NCBI RefSeq assembly: GCF_000013345.1
Contig: NC_007777.1
Coordinates: forward strand, 3,286,001-3,350,000
Direction of reading: 5' to 3'
DNA length: 64,000 bases
From: Frankia casuarinae
GTDB lineage: Bacteria > Actinomycetota > Actinomycetes > Frankiales > Frankiaceae
The stretch's first letter is position 1; the number at the start of each line of letters is the position of its first letter. This document shows positions 26,873-35,568 of this stretch, piece by piece. The notes under the pieces are model-generated. The model did not search any database. It was not told where the DNA came from and was given only the letters and a program-made list of their open reading frames with translations. The position numbers and the translations under genes were made by a program.

Positions 26873-28033
26873 TCAGGGACGGCCACCGTCGAGCAGCGGG
26901 GGGCGGCCGGGTACGCGTAGGCCCGGTCGCAGCCACTCGTCATACAGGCGGGACCAGGTTCCGTCGAGCATGATCTCGCGAAGCACGCCGTTGACGAACG
27001 CGACGAACTCGTCGTCTCCCGCCGTGTCCCCGGTGATCGGCATGGCGATACCGTAGGGCTCGTCGAGCCGGCCGCCGGCTTCGAAGTCCGCGCCGAAGGC
27101 GCTCGGCCCGAGCACCGTCGTGTAGGGGTCCTGGGCGGCCAGTCCGGCGAGGAGGACATCGTCGCCGGCGATCGCGTCGACGTCACCGTGCTGGAGCGCG
27201 ACCAGGCAGTCCGCGAGGCGGGCCCGGGTCACCGGTCGGGGTCCCGGCGCCGGCAGCCGCGCCAGCTTCTCGCTGGACGTGCTCCCCGCCGACGAGCAGA
27301 CCGGCCGTCCGACGAGATCGGCGATACCGCGGAACCCGGCGTTCTCCCGAACCAGCAACCGCAGGGTCGACTCGTAGTACACGTCGGAGAACCGGACCTG
27401 CCGCTTGCGCTCGCAGGTGATGGTCATGGTAGCCACGAGCATGTCGACCATGCCGGAACGGAGCAGGTCCTCCCGCTCGGAGGTGGTGACGGCACGGAAC
27501 TGGACATGATCGTCGACCCGCTCGGCGCCGAAGATGGCCGCTGCGACCGCGCGGGCTATGCCGACGTCGAAACCCTCCAGTCGCAGGGTGCGCCAGTTCA
27601 TCAACCCGGCCGGGGGCGCGTCGGTAGCGATGCCCACGCGCAGGTAGCCGCGGTCCCGCGCGATCGCGCGCATGCGGCTGCCCACCGGCATCCGGCCGGG
27701 GGGAGGCATCGGGGTGAGGGGTGGTTCGCTCGACCGGAGCGGTCTGCCATCCCGGCGACAGGTTCCATCCGGGTTGGCCGATTCCGCCGACGCCCGCGTG
27801 GGCTCGGCGTCCGGCACCGGTGATGGCGGCATCGGGGCGGCCTCCAGCGGAAGGGGGCTACGGGCGGTACTGCAGCCCGTACCGCCCACGAGGACCATGC
27901 AGCCAACGAGGATCCCCCCAAGCAGCGGGCCCACTGCCCCCGTCGGGATGGAAGGGTGCCGGCGGGTGGTCCGCCCGGTCCGGCGCCCGGTCCGACCGGG
28001 CGGGCTCACAGGTACTCCCGGAGCCGGGGCCAC
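26873..28033 (-). CDS. glnH: Glutamate-type substrate-binding lipoprotein GlnH
   Basis: 386 residues. A lipobox at MVLVGGTGC places the lipidated Cys54 after a Pro/Arg-rich N-terminus. Residues about 125-365 form a class II periplasmic-binding domain: YLRVGIATDAPPAGLMN, RLEGFDVGIARAVAAAIFG, DMLVATMTITCERKRQVRFS and PYGIAMPIT. In mycobacteria GlnH binds Asp/Glu outside the cell and signals through GlnX to PknG. The start overlaps the glnX end by 28 bases, so the pair is cotranscribed and coupled. Confidence 0.9.
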   Translation of the reverse strand: MAPAPGVPVSPPGRTGRRTGRTTRRHPSIPTGAVGPLLGGILVGCMVLVGGTGCSTARSPLPLEAAPMPPSPVPDAEPTRASAESANPDGTCRRDGRPLRSSEPPLTPMPPPGRMPVGSRMRAIARDRGYLRVGIATDAPPAGLMNWRTLRLEGFDVGIARAVAAAIFGAERVDDHVQFRAVTTSEREDLLRSGMVDMLVATMTITCERKRQVRFSDVYYESTLRLLVRENAGFRGIADLVGRPVCSSAGSTSSEKLARLPAPGPRPVTRARLADCLVALQHGDVDAIAGDDVLLAGLAAQDPYTTVLGPSAFGADFEAGGRLDEPYGIAMPITGDTAGDDEFVAFVNGVLREIMLDGTWSRLYDEWLRPGLRVPGRPPLLDGGRP

Positions 28034-29682
28034 ATCCCCGCCGCGGCCGCGACGATCGCGGTGAGGACAAGCGCCGGGCCGGCCAGCTCGAGATCGCGCA
28101 ACGCCGCGGCGGCCCGGCGGACATCTCCTTCGAACCTGCCCCGGGCGGCGTCGATCGCGACGTCGAGCTTGCCGAGGAAGCTGGTGAACGCCGTCGTGCC
28201 CGGCCCGAGGGTCCGGGTCACCGCCTGTCCGAACGTGTCGGAGGAACGCGGGTCCCCGACGGAGGAGCCGGCGTCTCCCGGTCCTCGCGCGGCCGCGACG
28301 ACCGAGTCCGGTGACGAGGCCAGCAGAGCCACCACCGAGGCCCGGCTACGCAGCCAGGAGCGCAGATCGCTCTCGAGTCCCGCCGGTATCCCGGCCCCCC
28401 CGCGCGCGTCGAGGGCGACGACGAGTGAACCACGACGGGTGACCGGTTCGGGCGGTAGGCGGTCACCGGTCACGTCGAAGCCGAGGCCTCGGGTCACCCA
28501 GGCGAAGTGCTCGTCGAAACGGGTGCCGTTGCCGAGCGCCGTCAGCGAGAGGTTCTCATCGACCCGTGCCTCCAGAGCCAGGGTCTTCGATCGGGCGAGC
28601 AGGCTCATCGGTCGATACCCGGAGTCCTGCGCGGTGTCAAGACGGGTCTGCTGGGTCCCGAAGGCGACCGCGGTCCAGGTGACCGTGGCCAGGATGCACC
28701 CGGTGCCGAGCAGCAGGCCCGGGTTGACCAGTCGGTTCGTGCGTCGGACCAGAAGCAGCTGGACGCCGACGAGCGCGATGATCGCGAGGGCGGCCGTGAT
28801 CACGATCGCCCATTCCCCCCGTGAGCCGGTGGCCTGCTGGTAGGCGGTGTCCACCGCGTCGGCGTACCGGGCGACGAGCACCTCGGTCGCCGGAAGGATC
28901 TCCGTGCGCATCATCGTCGAGGCGGCCCGCAGGTTGGCCTCGCCGACGGACAGCCCCGCCCGGTTGTTCGCCCGGGCCCGTTCGACCATCCCGTTGTAGA
29001 CGGGAATGCCGCCGGCAAGCACGTCCAGGGGGCACGACGAGGCGATCCGCCCGGACGACGGCCGGGTCCCTGCGCCGTCGGGTCCGGGTGGCGGCGCCGC
29101 GGGGTCGGACCAGGGCGGGTCCGCGGCGCACAGGGCCGGGTCTAGTCGGCGCAGGTCCAGGACGTCACGGGCGGCATCGGCGACACTCGCCTCGAACAGC
29201 CCACCGTTCTTGATCCGATCATAGCGCTGCCGCAGCTCGGCGGCGGACTCTCCCCTGCCGACGAGAAGCTCGACGGGCGCGAAGACCTCCGCCGCCGCGG
29301 CGGCATCCGCCTGGGAGAGGGCGGCCCGCAGCTCCTGAGCCGTGGCGAGCGCTCGGCCGTGCCGACTCACCAGGCCGTCGGTCGCGTCCAGCCGATGAGT
29401 GACCACTCCGTGCAGCGTCAACCCGAACAACGCGAGCGCGACCACGAGAAACGCCAGCAGCCCGACGAGCCGGACACCCGCGTCGCATCGCGCCGCGATG
29501 CCCAGCACGGCCCGCGCGAGCCGCGTGCCCCACCGCGCTCGCGGGCCGCCCGGGCCACCGGGCTCCCCACCGCCACGGCGACGACGCGCGGTCGCTCGGC
29601 GACCGGCCGGGGAGGCTCCCCCACTCTGCGTGGGCGGCAGCGACGTTACAGCCGTCACAGCAACTAAGCGTACGCGCTTCAC
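28006..29682 (-). CDS. glnX: Transmembrane signalling protein GlnX
   Basis: 558 residues. After a basic N-terminal 60 residues there is a first membrane helix (LVGLLAFLVVALALFGLTL), an extracellular helical domain of about 190 residues, two central helices (IVITAALAIIALVGVQLLLV and LVNPGLLLGTGCILATVTW), a second external domain and a final helix (LVLTAIVAAAAGMWP). This is the four-helix layout described for mycobacterial GlnX, which links GlnH to PknG. The GTG start at 29682 is preceded by GGATCGGG. Confidence 0.85.
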   Translation of the reverse strand: MKRVRLVAVTAVTSLPPTQSGGASPAGRRATARRRRGGGEPGGPGGPRARWGTRLARAVLGIAARCDAGVRLVGLLAFLVVALALFGLTLHGVVTHRLDATDGLVSRHGRALATAQELRAALSQADAAAAAEVFAPVELLVGRGESAAELRQRYDRIKNGGLFEASVADAARDVLDLRRLDPALCAADPPWSDPAAPPPGPDGAGTRPSSGRIASSCPLDVLAGGIPVYNGMVERARANNRAGLSVGEANLRAASTMMRTEILPATEVLVARYADAVDTAYQQATGSRGEWAIVITAALAIIALVGVQLLLVRRTNRLVNPGLLLGTGCILATVTWTAVAFGTQQTRLDTAQDSGYRPMSLLARSKTLALEARVDENLSLTALGNGTRFDEHFAWVTRGLGFDVTGDRLPPEPVTRRGSLVVALDARGGAGIPAGLESDLRSWLRSRASVVALLASSPDSVVAAARGPGDAGSSVGDPRSSDTFGQAVTRTLGPGTTAFTSFLGKLDVAIDAARGRFEGDVRRAAAALRDLELAGPALVLTAIVAAAAGMWPRLREYL

Positions 29683-29697
29683 CCCGATCCGATTACT

Positions 29698-30090
29698 CTA
29701 AGCAACGACGAGGGGCTCGTATCGCCGGAACCGGCGGGAACGTTCCTCGGCGCGCAGCAGGTCCAGCCAGCGAGCCTGCATAGCCGCCAGGCTGCCCGCC
29801 GCACCGATCCGCACCGATCCGCACCGGGGTCTCGCAGCTGTGGATCAACCCACCCGCCCCGCTCGACCAGCGTCGTCAGTCGGCGCGCGACGGGCAGCCG
29901 ACGCATGACGACCATGTGATCACGCAGGAGGCCGGCCTCGTCGCGGACGTCCGCGACGGCGAGGTACACGTCCGGCGCCAGCCGCCGGTTGAGGGCCACC
30001 TCGGTCTGGCAGGCGTCTTCCCGTGCCTGTCGCCGTCGCAGGTCCACGGATCCGACCACGACGGGTTTGGGCATCTTCAGGACCCGCGGG
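29698..30090 (-). pseudogene. Truncated, frameshifted phosphotransferase/kinase (aminoglycoside phosphotransferase-like)
   Basis: The frame RVLKMPKPVVVGSVDLRRRQ, then EVALNRRLAPDVYLAVADVR and DHMVVMRRLPVARRLTTLV, is the N-terminal lobe of the bifunctional aminoglycoside-phosphotransferase/AAA kinase family. After WVDPQLRDP it shifts frame at a 10-base repeat (GCACCGATCC, 29801-29820). Another frame then continues GAAGSLAAMQARWLDLLRAE to a TAG at 29698. The true N-terminus and at least 300 C-terminal residues are missing. Confidence 0.8.
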
Positions 30091-30265
30091 GGTCCGGCGG
30101 CGGTGTCGTCAGCAGTGCCCTGCCGGGACGGACCAGCCGATCCGCCGGATGTCACGCCCGGCTGGCCGTTCGGCCCTTACCGAGTGGGCCGAACGGCCAT
30201 GCCGAGTATGCGGGCGGCGACGATCACGACCCGCTGCCCTCCCCGGGCCGGCAGACCCGCCGGGG

Positions 30266-31096
30266 TCAGGCCTCGCGGAGGGACTCCAGGAAGAGCAGGG
30301 TCCGCGCGGCGACGCTGCGACGCCCCGGACCCGTCAGCACGTCGTGGCCGCCCGGGACGACCACGAGCTCCGCCCGGGACGCGGTGCGCGTCGTCATCCG
30401 GATCAGGGGTAGCGGGCTGACCTCGTCCTGCGCACCGTGGATGAGCAGGATCGGGAGGTCGGGCAGGGCACGCGGCAACGGTTCCTCGATGGCCACCCCC
30501 GCGACGGGAACCTGCAGGAGCGGCAGGCCGACCATGATCACACCGTCGGGACGTACCGCGGGGGAGGCGGCCATCGCCAGCGCCGCGAGGGCCCCCGTGT
30601 CGGAACCGAGGAGGACGAACGGGACACCCGGCACCCGGTTCTCGGCCACCGCGGGCACCCGGCGGCCACCGTCGGGAACGACGGTCACCAGGTAGCCGTC
30701 CAGCGCGAGCCGATCGGCGAGAAGGTGGAACGGGCCGGCCTGCTCACCGCGCCCGAGCAGCACCGCGACCACGGCACGCACGTATTCCCCGGGTGCCCCT
30801 CCGGAGGCGGGAGAGGCCGCCGGGAGCCGACGCGTCGACGGAACCGGGGTCGCGGCCGGGACGGCGGTGGACGCCGGAGAGACGATCGACGCCGGAGAGA
30901 CGATCGACGCCGGAGAGACGATGGGTGCGATGGGTGTCGCGGCCGGCCTGCCTGCGGTCGGCACGACGGAGTTGCCCCGCTGCGGACCGACGATGGTGCG
31001 GGCGCGGGACTGCCTGCCCGCCGCGGACGAGGTGGGCGAGGTGGGCGAGGCCATCCGTGGATCATCGACGGACAACTGAGTGGTCGGCGACGGCAT
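30266..31096 (-). CDS. Alpha/beta-hydrolase fold protein
   Basis: 276 residues. The N-terminal 100 are low-complexity, including SPASIV repeats. From about residue 105: VVAVLLGRGEQAGPFHLLAD, a nucleophile-elbow position reading LLGSDTGALAAL (Gly-Ser-Asp-Thr-Gly), LPILLIHGAQDEVSPL for the acid strand and GGHDVLTGP for the His. A Ser-X-X-Gly elbow of this type suits some family members but leaves the nucleophile (Ser or Asp) uncertain. The product is probably cytoplasmic; substrate unknown. Confidence 0.75.
   Translation of the reverse strand: MPSPTTQLSVDDPRMASPTSPTSSAAGRQSRARTIVGPQRGNSVVPTAGRPAATPIAPIVSPASIVSPASIVSPASTAVPAATPVPSTRRLPAASPASGGAPGEYVRAVVAVLLGRGEQAGPFHLLADRLALDGYLVTVVPDGGRRVPAVAENRVPGVPFVLLGSDTGALAALAMAASPAVRPDGVIMVGLPLLQVPVAGVAIEEPLPRALPDLPILLIHGAQDEVSPLPLIRMTTRTASRAELVVVPGGHDVLTGPGRRSVAARTLLFLESLREA
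30870..30923 (-). repeat. 18-bp in-frame tandem repeat, three copies
   Basis: Three units of GACGCCGGAGAGACGATC (plus strand), the last with one altered base, encode (SPASIV) repeats in the disordered N-terminus of the hydrolase. Confidence 0.9.
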
Positions 31097-31211
31097 CGGC
31101 GCCAGATCTCCTTCGGACGAAACGGATCGTCGCGGCAGACGGGCCGGACGTGCCGCGTGCGCGGCGTCGAGGTGACATCAATCGTTGATCTCGCCTCGGA
31201 GACTCGGTGAG

Positions 31212-31306
31212 GGTTTGAGGACGCGGAGAAGGCTTGAGGACGCGGAGAAGGCTTGAGGACGCGGTGAAAGCTCGCGGACGCGGAGAAGGCTTGAAGAGTG
31301 GGAGAG
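31212..31306. repeat. 19-bp tandem repeat, five copies
   Basis: Units of GGCTTGAGGACGCGGAGAA at 31212, 31231, 31250, 31269 and 31288; the fourth and fifth have diverged. Intergenic; 19 bases is not a multiple of three. Confidence 0.9.
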
Positions 31307-31786
31307 GGAAGGTGTCCGGCCCGCCGATGATCGGTCCGACGGCCCGGCGACCGGAGGGACACGCGGCTGCCGCACGTCGCCTGCCGGCGAACGTCAGGAG
31401 CTCATCGGGCTGCGGAGGATGCCGAACCGCTGGCCGCCCGCGGCCGGGACGGATCGCTCGGCTCGGGACCGCCGGCAGGCTCGGGACCGCCGGCAGATCA
31501 GCGACAACGTCGCCAGGACGACGGCGACGGGAGGATCTCGGACTGGCGTCGATCGGGCCGGAGCACGTCCACGAACATGTCTACTACCCTGCGTAGCGGG
31601 AAGGGAAGCCGTCAAGCCGTTCACGGTGTGTCGTACATCACTCCACGACACGCCGACCAGACGCTGACGTGACGTCGACCGAAAGGTGTCCGGTCGGCCG
31701 GACCGGCGGCAAGGTCAGCTGGGAAGCCAGCCGCGAAGCCGGTGACCGGACCTCGTGGCCCCCGCCCCGAAACACCGGAAAACGAC

Positions 31787-31819
31787 GACAAGGGCACCGC
31801 CGGAGGCGCTGCCCTTGTC
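31787..31819 (-). terminator. Terminator downstream of superoxide dismutase
   Basis: A 15-base stem (GACAAGGGCACCGCC with 31805-31819, one mismatch) has a 3-base loop. On the minus strand it is followed by GTCGTTTTCC, giving a short U-run, so it is oriented to end the sod transcript 93 bases after its stop. Confidence 0.75.
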
Positions 31820-31911
31820 ATGATCCGTACACATTTTTCGCGCACGTTTGATGATCAACTATCTCGGCTCTCCGGGCACGGTCCTGTGCCTCGGGGAACC
31901 AGCCCGCACGG

Positions 31912-32523
31912 TCAGGCCGCCGCCGCGCCCTTGGCCTTCACGAAACGGGCGGCCACGTCGGCCCAGTTGACGACGTTCCACAGGGCCGCCACGTAGTCGA
32001 CCTTGACGTTCTTGTACTGCAGGTACCAGGCATGCTCCCAGGCGTCGAACACGAGCAGCGGGGTGTTGCCCACGCCGACGTTGCCCTGGTGGTCGTACAC
32101 CTGCTCGATGAGCAGACGTTGCGCGGTGGCGTCGTAGGCCAGGACGCCCCACCCGGAACCCTGCACCGTGGTGGTCACCGCGTTCAGTTGCGCCTTGAAG
32201 GCGTCGAAGGAACCGAAGTCGGCGGCGATGGCCTCACCGAGCGCACCGTCCGGCTTGTCCCCGCCGTCCGGCGAGAGGTTCTCCCAGTAGATCGAGTGGA
32301 GAATATGCCCGGAAAGGTTGAAGGCGAGCGTCTTCTCCAGGCCCACGATGGCACCGAAGTCGCCCTTGTCGCGCGCCTCGGCGATCTTCTCAAGGGTGTC
32401 ATTGGCACCCTTGACGTAGGTCGCGTGGTGCTTGTCGTGGTGCAGTTCGACTATCTGCCCGATAATGGACGGTTCCAGAGCACCGTAGTCGTAGTTCAGG
32501 TCCGGCAGCGTGTACGTCGCCAC
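31912..32523 (-). CDS. Iron/manganese superoxide dismutase
   Basis: 203 residues from GTG 32523 (product begins [18 protein letters not shown]). Metal ligands sit in [26 protein letters not shown], and [14 protein letters not shown] (Asp and His). [12 protein letters not shown] closes the C-terminal domain. It converts superoxide to peroxide and oxygen in the cytoplasm or at the surface. Fe versus Mn preference cannot be decided from these residues alone. An upstream ATG (32547) would add eight residues, but the family normally starts at ATYTLP. Confidence 0.95.
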   Translation of the reverse strand: MATYTLPDLNYDYGALEPSIIGQIVELHHDKHHATYVKGANDTLEKIAEARDKGDFGAIVGLEKTLAFNLSGHILHSIYWENLSPDGGDKPDGALGEAIAADFGSFDAFKAQLNAVTTTVQGSGWGVLAYDATAQRLLIEQVYDHQGNVGVGNTPLLVFDAWEHAWYLQYKNVKVDYVAALWNVVNWADVAARFVKAKGAAAA

Positions 32524-32913
32524 TAGCGCACGATCCTTTCCATTCATAAGGAATTCATCCGAGGAGTCCCCGCGTGGAGCTCTCGGAGGTCAGATGGGCG
32601 GTGCGGTGGAGCCGGCGGCCACCCGGGGCGGAGGAGGCGGACAGAACCTGGCGATGCTCATCGGCTCGCCCCTCCCCTCTCCCGCGGCACCGCCTCAACG
32701 GCACCCTGTGGACGGTCGGCTTCGCTGCTGCGATCCTCCGCGCGATCCCCCCGACTGGACACTATCGCCAGTCGGATGGGTCCTGCATGGCGAGACCCGA
32801 CACCATGACACTCAAAGGATCGGCCCGTTCACATCGCCAACAACGGTGCGTAACGACGAGGAAACGAAAACGGGATTACTCCGCCATTCATCGCCACCAT
32901 CCACTACCTTCCG
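32524..32913. other. Intergenic region between bacterioferritin and superoxide dismutase genes
   Basis: 390 bases, likely holding the sod promoter and the bacterioferritin terminator. No gene or clear palindrome is seen. Confidence 0.5.
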
Positions 32914-33393
32914 CTACTCCTCATGGATCTGTTGGGCGAGGTAATGGGCCGCACCAAGCTGGGAGATCAGCTCCAGCTGGGCGTCGAGCCAGTCGATGTG
33001 CTCCTCCTCGGAGACGAGGATCCGCTCGAGGAGCACGGCCGATCCGACGTCGCCCCGCTCCCGGCAGAGTGCGACCCCCCGGCGCAGCAGGTCAACCGCC
33101 TCAAACTCCCCGGACCGGTCCACCTCGAGCTGCTCGGGCACCGTCTCCCCGATACGCAGCGTGTGCAGACGCTGCAAGTTCGGCAGACCGCCGAGATACA
33201 GCACCCGCTCGATGAGCTGATCCGCGTGCTTCATCTCGTCGATCGACTCGTGATAATAGTGCTCGGCGATCCGTCGATATCCCCAGTTACGTTGCATACG
33301 ACTGTGCAGAAAATACTGGTTGACGGTCGTGAGCTCGTTCGTCAGCACGCTGTTCAGAAGTTCGATGATTTCCGCGTCACCACGCGTCACCAT
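32914..33393 (-). CDS. bfr: Bacterioferritin
   Basis: 159 residues, usual length, starting at ATG 33393 after GGAGG. The ferroxidase centre is complete by alignment with E. coli numbering plus two: Glu20, Tyr27, Glu53, His56, Glu96, Glu129 and His132. Met54 is present as the haem ligand. It forms a 24-mer shell that stores iron as ferric mineral and limits Fenton chemistry, consistent with its neighbour superoxide dismutase. Confidence 0.95.
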   Translation of the reverse strand: MVTRGDAEIIELLNSVLTNELTTVNQYFLHSRMQRNWGYRRIAEHYYHESIDEMKHADQLIERVLYLGGLPNLQRLHTLRIGETVPEQLEVDRSGEFEAVDLLRRGVALCRERGDVGSAVLLERILVSEEEHIDWLDAQLELISQLGAAHYLAQQIHEE

Positions 33394-33776
33394 ATAACCT
33401 CCACCTCCCGTCGGGCATCGCCGGCCGGACGTCGTTCGTCATCACACCGAGGGAGTGCCCCGTCCCACGCCGCTTGATCGACCCGTCGTGGCGCCTCAAC
33501 CAGCGGCGATGACCTCCGACGGTCCGCGCGAGCCGACGGGCGGAACCTCCAGCGGACAGCACATCACACGGATACGGATTTCGCAGCGAACCTGAACCCG
33601 GACCCCTCACATCCGCATGAACGTAAGTGCAGGTAAGTTTTACTGTAGGATAGAAATCCCGCACAGAGGAAGCGTGCGGGCAGCGTGCGACGAACCGTCA
33701 TAATCATGGCGTTATTCCCCCGCAGCGACTTCGCCCGACCAGACGAGCCCCTGCCGGCACGCTGCCGGCAGTCGGT
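33394..33776. other. Intergenic region upstream of bacterioferritin
   Basis: 383 bases with an AT-rich stretch near 33625-33660 containing GTAA-GTT-TTAC, a weak inverted repeat that might be part of a metal-responsive operator. No gene is seen. Confidence 0.4.
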
Positions 33777-34469
33777 TCAGTGCCGGTCGGTGCCGGTCCC
33801 GGCGGCCGGCGTCTCACCACATTGGACGACGACGAATCCCCCCCGACCGGAGTACTCGATCTGCGCGAGCTCCCCCGAACTACGCCCCACGAGGTTGCCT
33901 ATCTTGAACGAGGAGACCACCCGGGTACGCACGCCCGCCGTCCAGGCGACCGCGGCATCCCGGTCGACGCAGACCGGCTCGTCCGTCGACAACACCAGGG
34001 GAGCGCCCAGGCACAGCACGGCGACGCCGCCGCTGCCGGAAACCTCGGTGTTGAAGATCCCACCGGCGATCATGGCGCCGATGCCGCCGGACGTCGTGGT
34101 GACCTTGTAGCGGATGCCGGACTCCAGCGCGAGCAGACTGCGGCCGTTGACCGTCAGGCTGTCGTTGTCGAGCGTGAAGACCGAGATGTGGCTTCCGGAC
34201 TCGGCGAACCAGACGGTTCCGTGGCCGGCCACCCTCATCAGGTCCTGGCCCTCACCAGTCACCGCCCGCCGCAGGAATCCACCGACTCCCTGGCCCTTGT
34301 AGGCGAAGTCGACGCGGCCGCGATAGGCCACCATGGATCCCTGCTTGGCGTACATCTCGCCGCCGTCGAGGCGTACCCGCAGCATGCGATCGCCCTCTTC
34401 CAGGGCGAACGGGGGGCCCGCGGCGGGGCCCCCCGCGAAGGTGGCGAGTGGCTGGCTCATGGCCTCCAT
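33777..34469 (-). CDS. AIM24-family protein
   Basis: 230 residues matching the AIM24/TRAP-like beta-sandwich family: MLRVRLDGGEMYAKQGSMVA, FLRRAVTGEGQDLMRV, GRSLLALESGIRYKV and WTAGVRTRV. The function in bacteria is unknown; the yeast homologue acts in mitochondrial inner-membrane organisation. There is no signal peptide or membrane helix. Two ATGs (34469 and 34460) are possible; GGAGG lies between them. Confidence 0.88.
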   Translation of the reverse strand: MEAMSQPLATFAGGPAAGPPFALEEGDRMLRVRLDGGEMYAKQGSMVAYRGRVDFAYKGQGVGGFLRRAVTGEGQDLMRVAGHGTVWFAESGSHISVFTLDNDSLTVNGRSLLALESGIRYKVTTTSGGIGAMIAGGIFNTEVSGSGGVAVLCLGAPLVLSTDEPVCVDRDAAVAWTAGVRTRVVSSFKIGNLVGRSSGELAQIEYSGRGGFVVVQCGETPAAGTGTDRH

Positions 34470-34569
34470 TCAACGCCCATCCATACCCGTTCGGGCCACA
34501 CCGGTAGGAATACCGACGGGAATAAGGCGGGTAGACCGGCAGCCGCCCGTCAGGACCGGCACCCGTCCG

Positions 34570-35175
34570 TCAGAGCAGCATCAGCAGCATCGCGCCGGCC
34601 ATGACCAGCCGGGACGCGGCCGATGTCGCCGGCGGCGGGTGGGTCACCCAGCCCGGCCTGACCCTGCGGACCAGCGGGCCACCGACAGCAGCCACCACCG
34701 CCGCAGCGAAGATCACCGCGAACCAGTCGGTCAGATTCGTCAGACCGGTCGAATCATCGACCGGCCACCTGCCCGCCCGGGCCATGCACGCCATCGCCAA
34801 GCCCTCGATGACGAGCATCGAGCAACAGGACCACCGCGACGGCTCGCAGGTCGGGTCCGTCAGGACAAGGAGGAAGAAGACGCCGGCCAGCGCCAGATAG
34901 GCGACGGCGAACACCACCGACGACGTCATCCAGCGTGGGCCGACGAACATGACGGCCATTCCCGCGGCCACCACCGTGTGCCCGATCTCGACCGGTGGGT
35001 ACACGGCCCTCCGCCGGGCTCGCGCAAGCGCGCCGGCAAGACGTCCGGCGTGGAACATCGCCAGCAACGCGCAGACGGCCGCGGCAACGACGGCCACCGC
35101 CTGCGGTGGGGCCAGTGCGTGCGCCGCTGCCGGGTGGTGGTGTGTCACCGATCCGACGGCCCCCGCCGACCCCAC
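34570..35175 (-). CDS. DUF5134-type membrane protein
   Basis: 201 residues with five to six hydrophobic helices: AVAVVAAAVCALLAMFHAGRL, then VEIGHTVVAAGMAVMF, SSVVFAVAYLALAGVFFLLV, CCSMLVIEGLAMACM, WFAVIFAAAVVAAVGG and MAGAMLLMLL. His residues at the second and third helices are typical of the DUF5134 family of actinobacteria, whose role is unknown. GTG start at 35175. It is on the same strand as the small cysteine protein upstream. Confidence 0.65.
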   Translation of the reverse strand: MGSAGAVGSVTHHHPAAAHALAPPQAVAVVAAAVCALLAMFHAGRLAGALARARRRAVYPPVEIGHTVVAAGMAVMFVGPRWMTSSVVFAVAYLALAGVFFLLVLTDPTCEPSRWSCCSMLVIEGLAMACMARAGRWPVDDSTGLTNLTDWFAVIFAAAVVAAVGGPLVRRVRPGWVTHPPPATSAASRLVMAGAMLLMLL

Positions 35176-35226
35176 CCGGTGACACCCCGATCCGCGGGCT
35201 CCCGTCCAGTTACGGCACGTCGCACG

Positions 35227-35463
35227 TCAGCTCACGCCCAGGGCAAGTTCGGCATCGACCAGTGCGGTGATGCTGCCGGCACGGGCCTCGTCGATGATGG
35301 CCTGGAGCTGTTCGACGCTCATCTGGATCCGCTGGCCGAAGTCGTCGGTCAGCACGATGCGCCGCTCCGCCGGAGCTTCGTGGTCGACGAAGAGCTCCGG
35401 GCAACCACAGTTGCATTTTCCGCAGAAGGTCAAAATGTGACGCCCATGAGTAGATCCGGACAT
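35227..35463 (-). CDS. Small protein with a CGKCNCGCPEL cysteine cluster
   Basis: 78 residues. The N-terminal third holds the metal-binding-like motif CGKCNCGCPELFVD; the rest, RIVLTDDFGQRIQMSVEQLQ, is a predicted strand-helix unit. The spacing could bind Zn or an Fe-S cluster. I recognise this as a conserved actinobacterial hypothetical family without known function. It lies 51 bases upstream of the DUF5134 gene. Confidence 0.75.
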   Translation of the reverse strand: MSGSTHGRHILTFCGKCNCGCPELFVDHEAPAERRIVLTDDFGQRIQMSVEQLQAIIDEARAGSITALVDAELALGVS

Positions 35464-35568
35464 GTCGCCTCCCGGGGTAGCGGACCAATCAGGAATATCA
35501 GTCTAAGATCCTCTCAGGGAAACGTCTGCGCGTTTACCGGATTCCGGGGGCACGGACACGGGGCGCAG

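Larger units (their letters stand above)
31097..31911. other. 815-base region without a recognised gene
   Basis: It contains five 19-base tandem units at 31212-31306 and the terminator of the superoxide dismutase gene at 31787-31819. Several short open frames exist on both strands, but none has a ribosome site together with a recognisable product. Confidence 0.5.

Noticed and set aside
33620-33660. IdeR or Fur box upstream of bacterioferritin
   Set aside because: GTAA-GTT-TTAC is a weak, short inverted repeat about 240 bases from the gene start and does not match the IdeR consensus.
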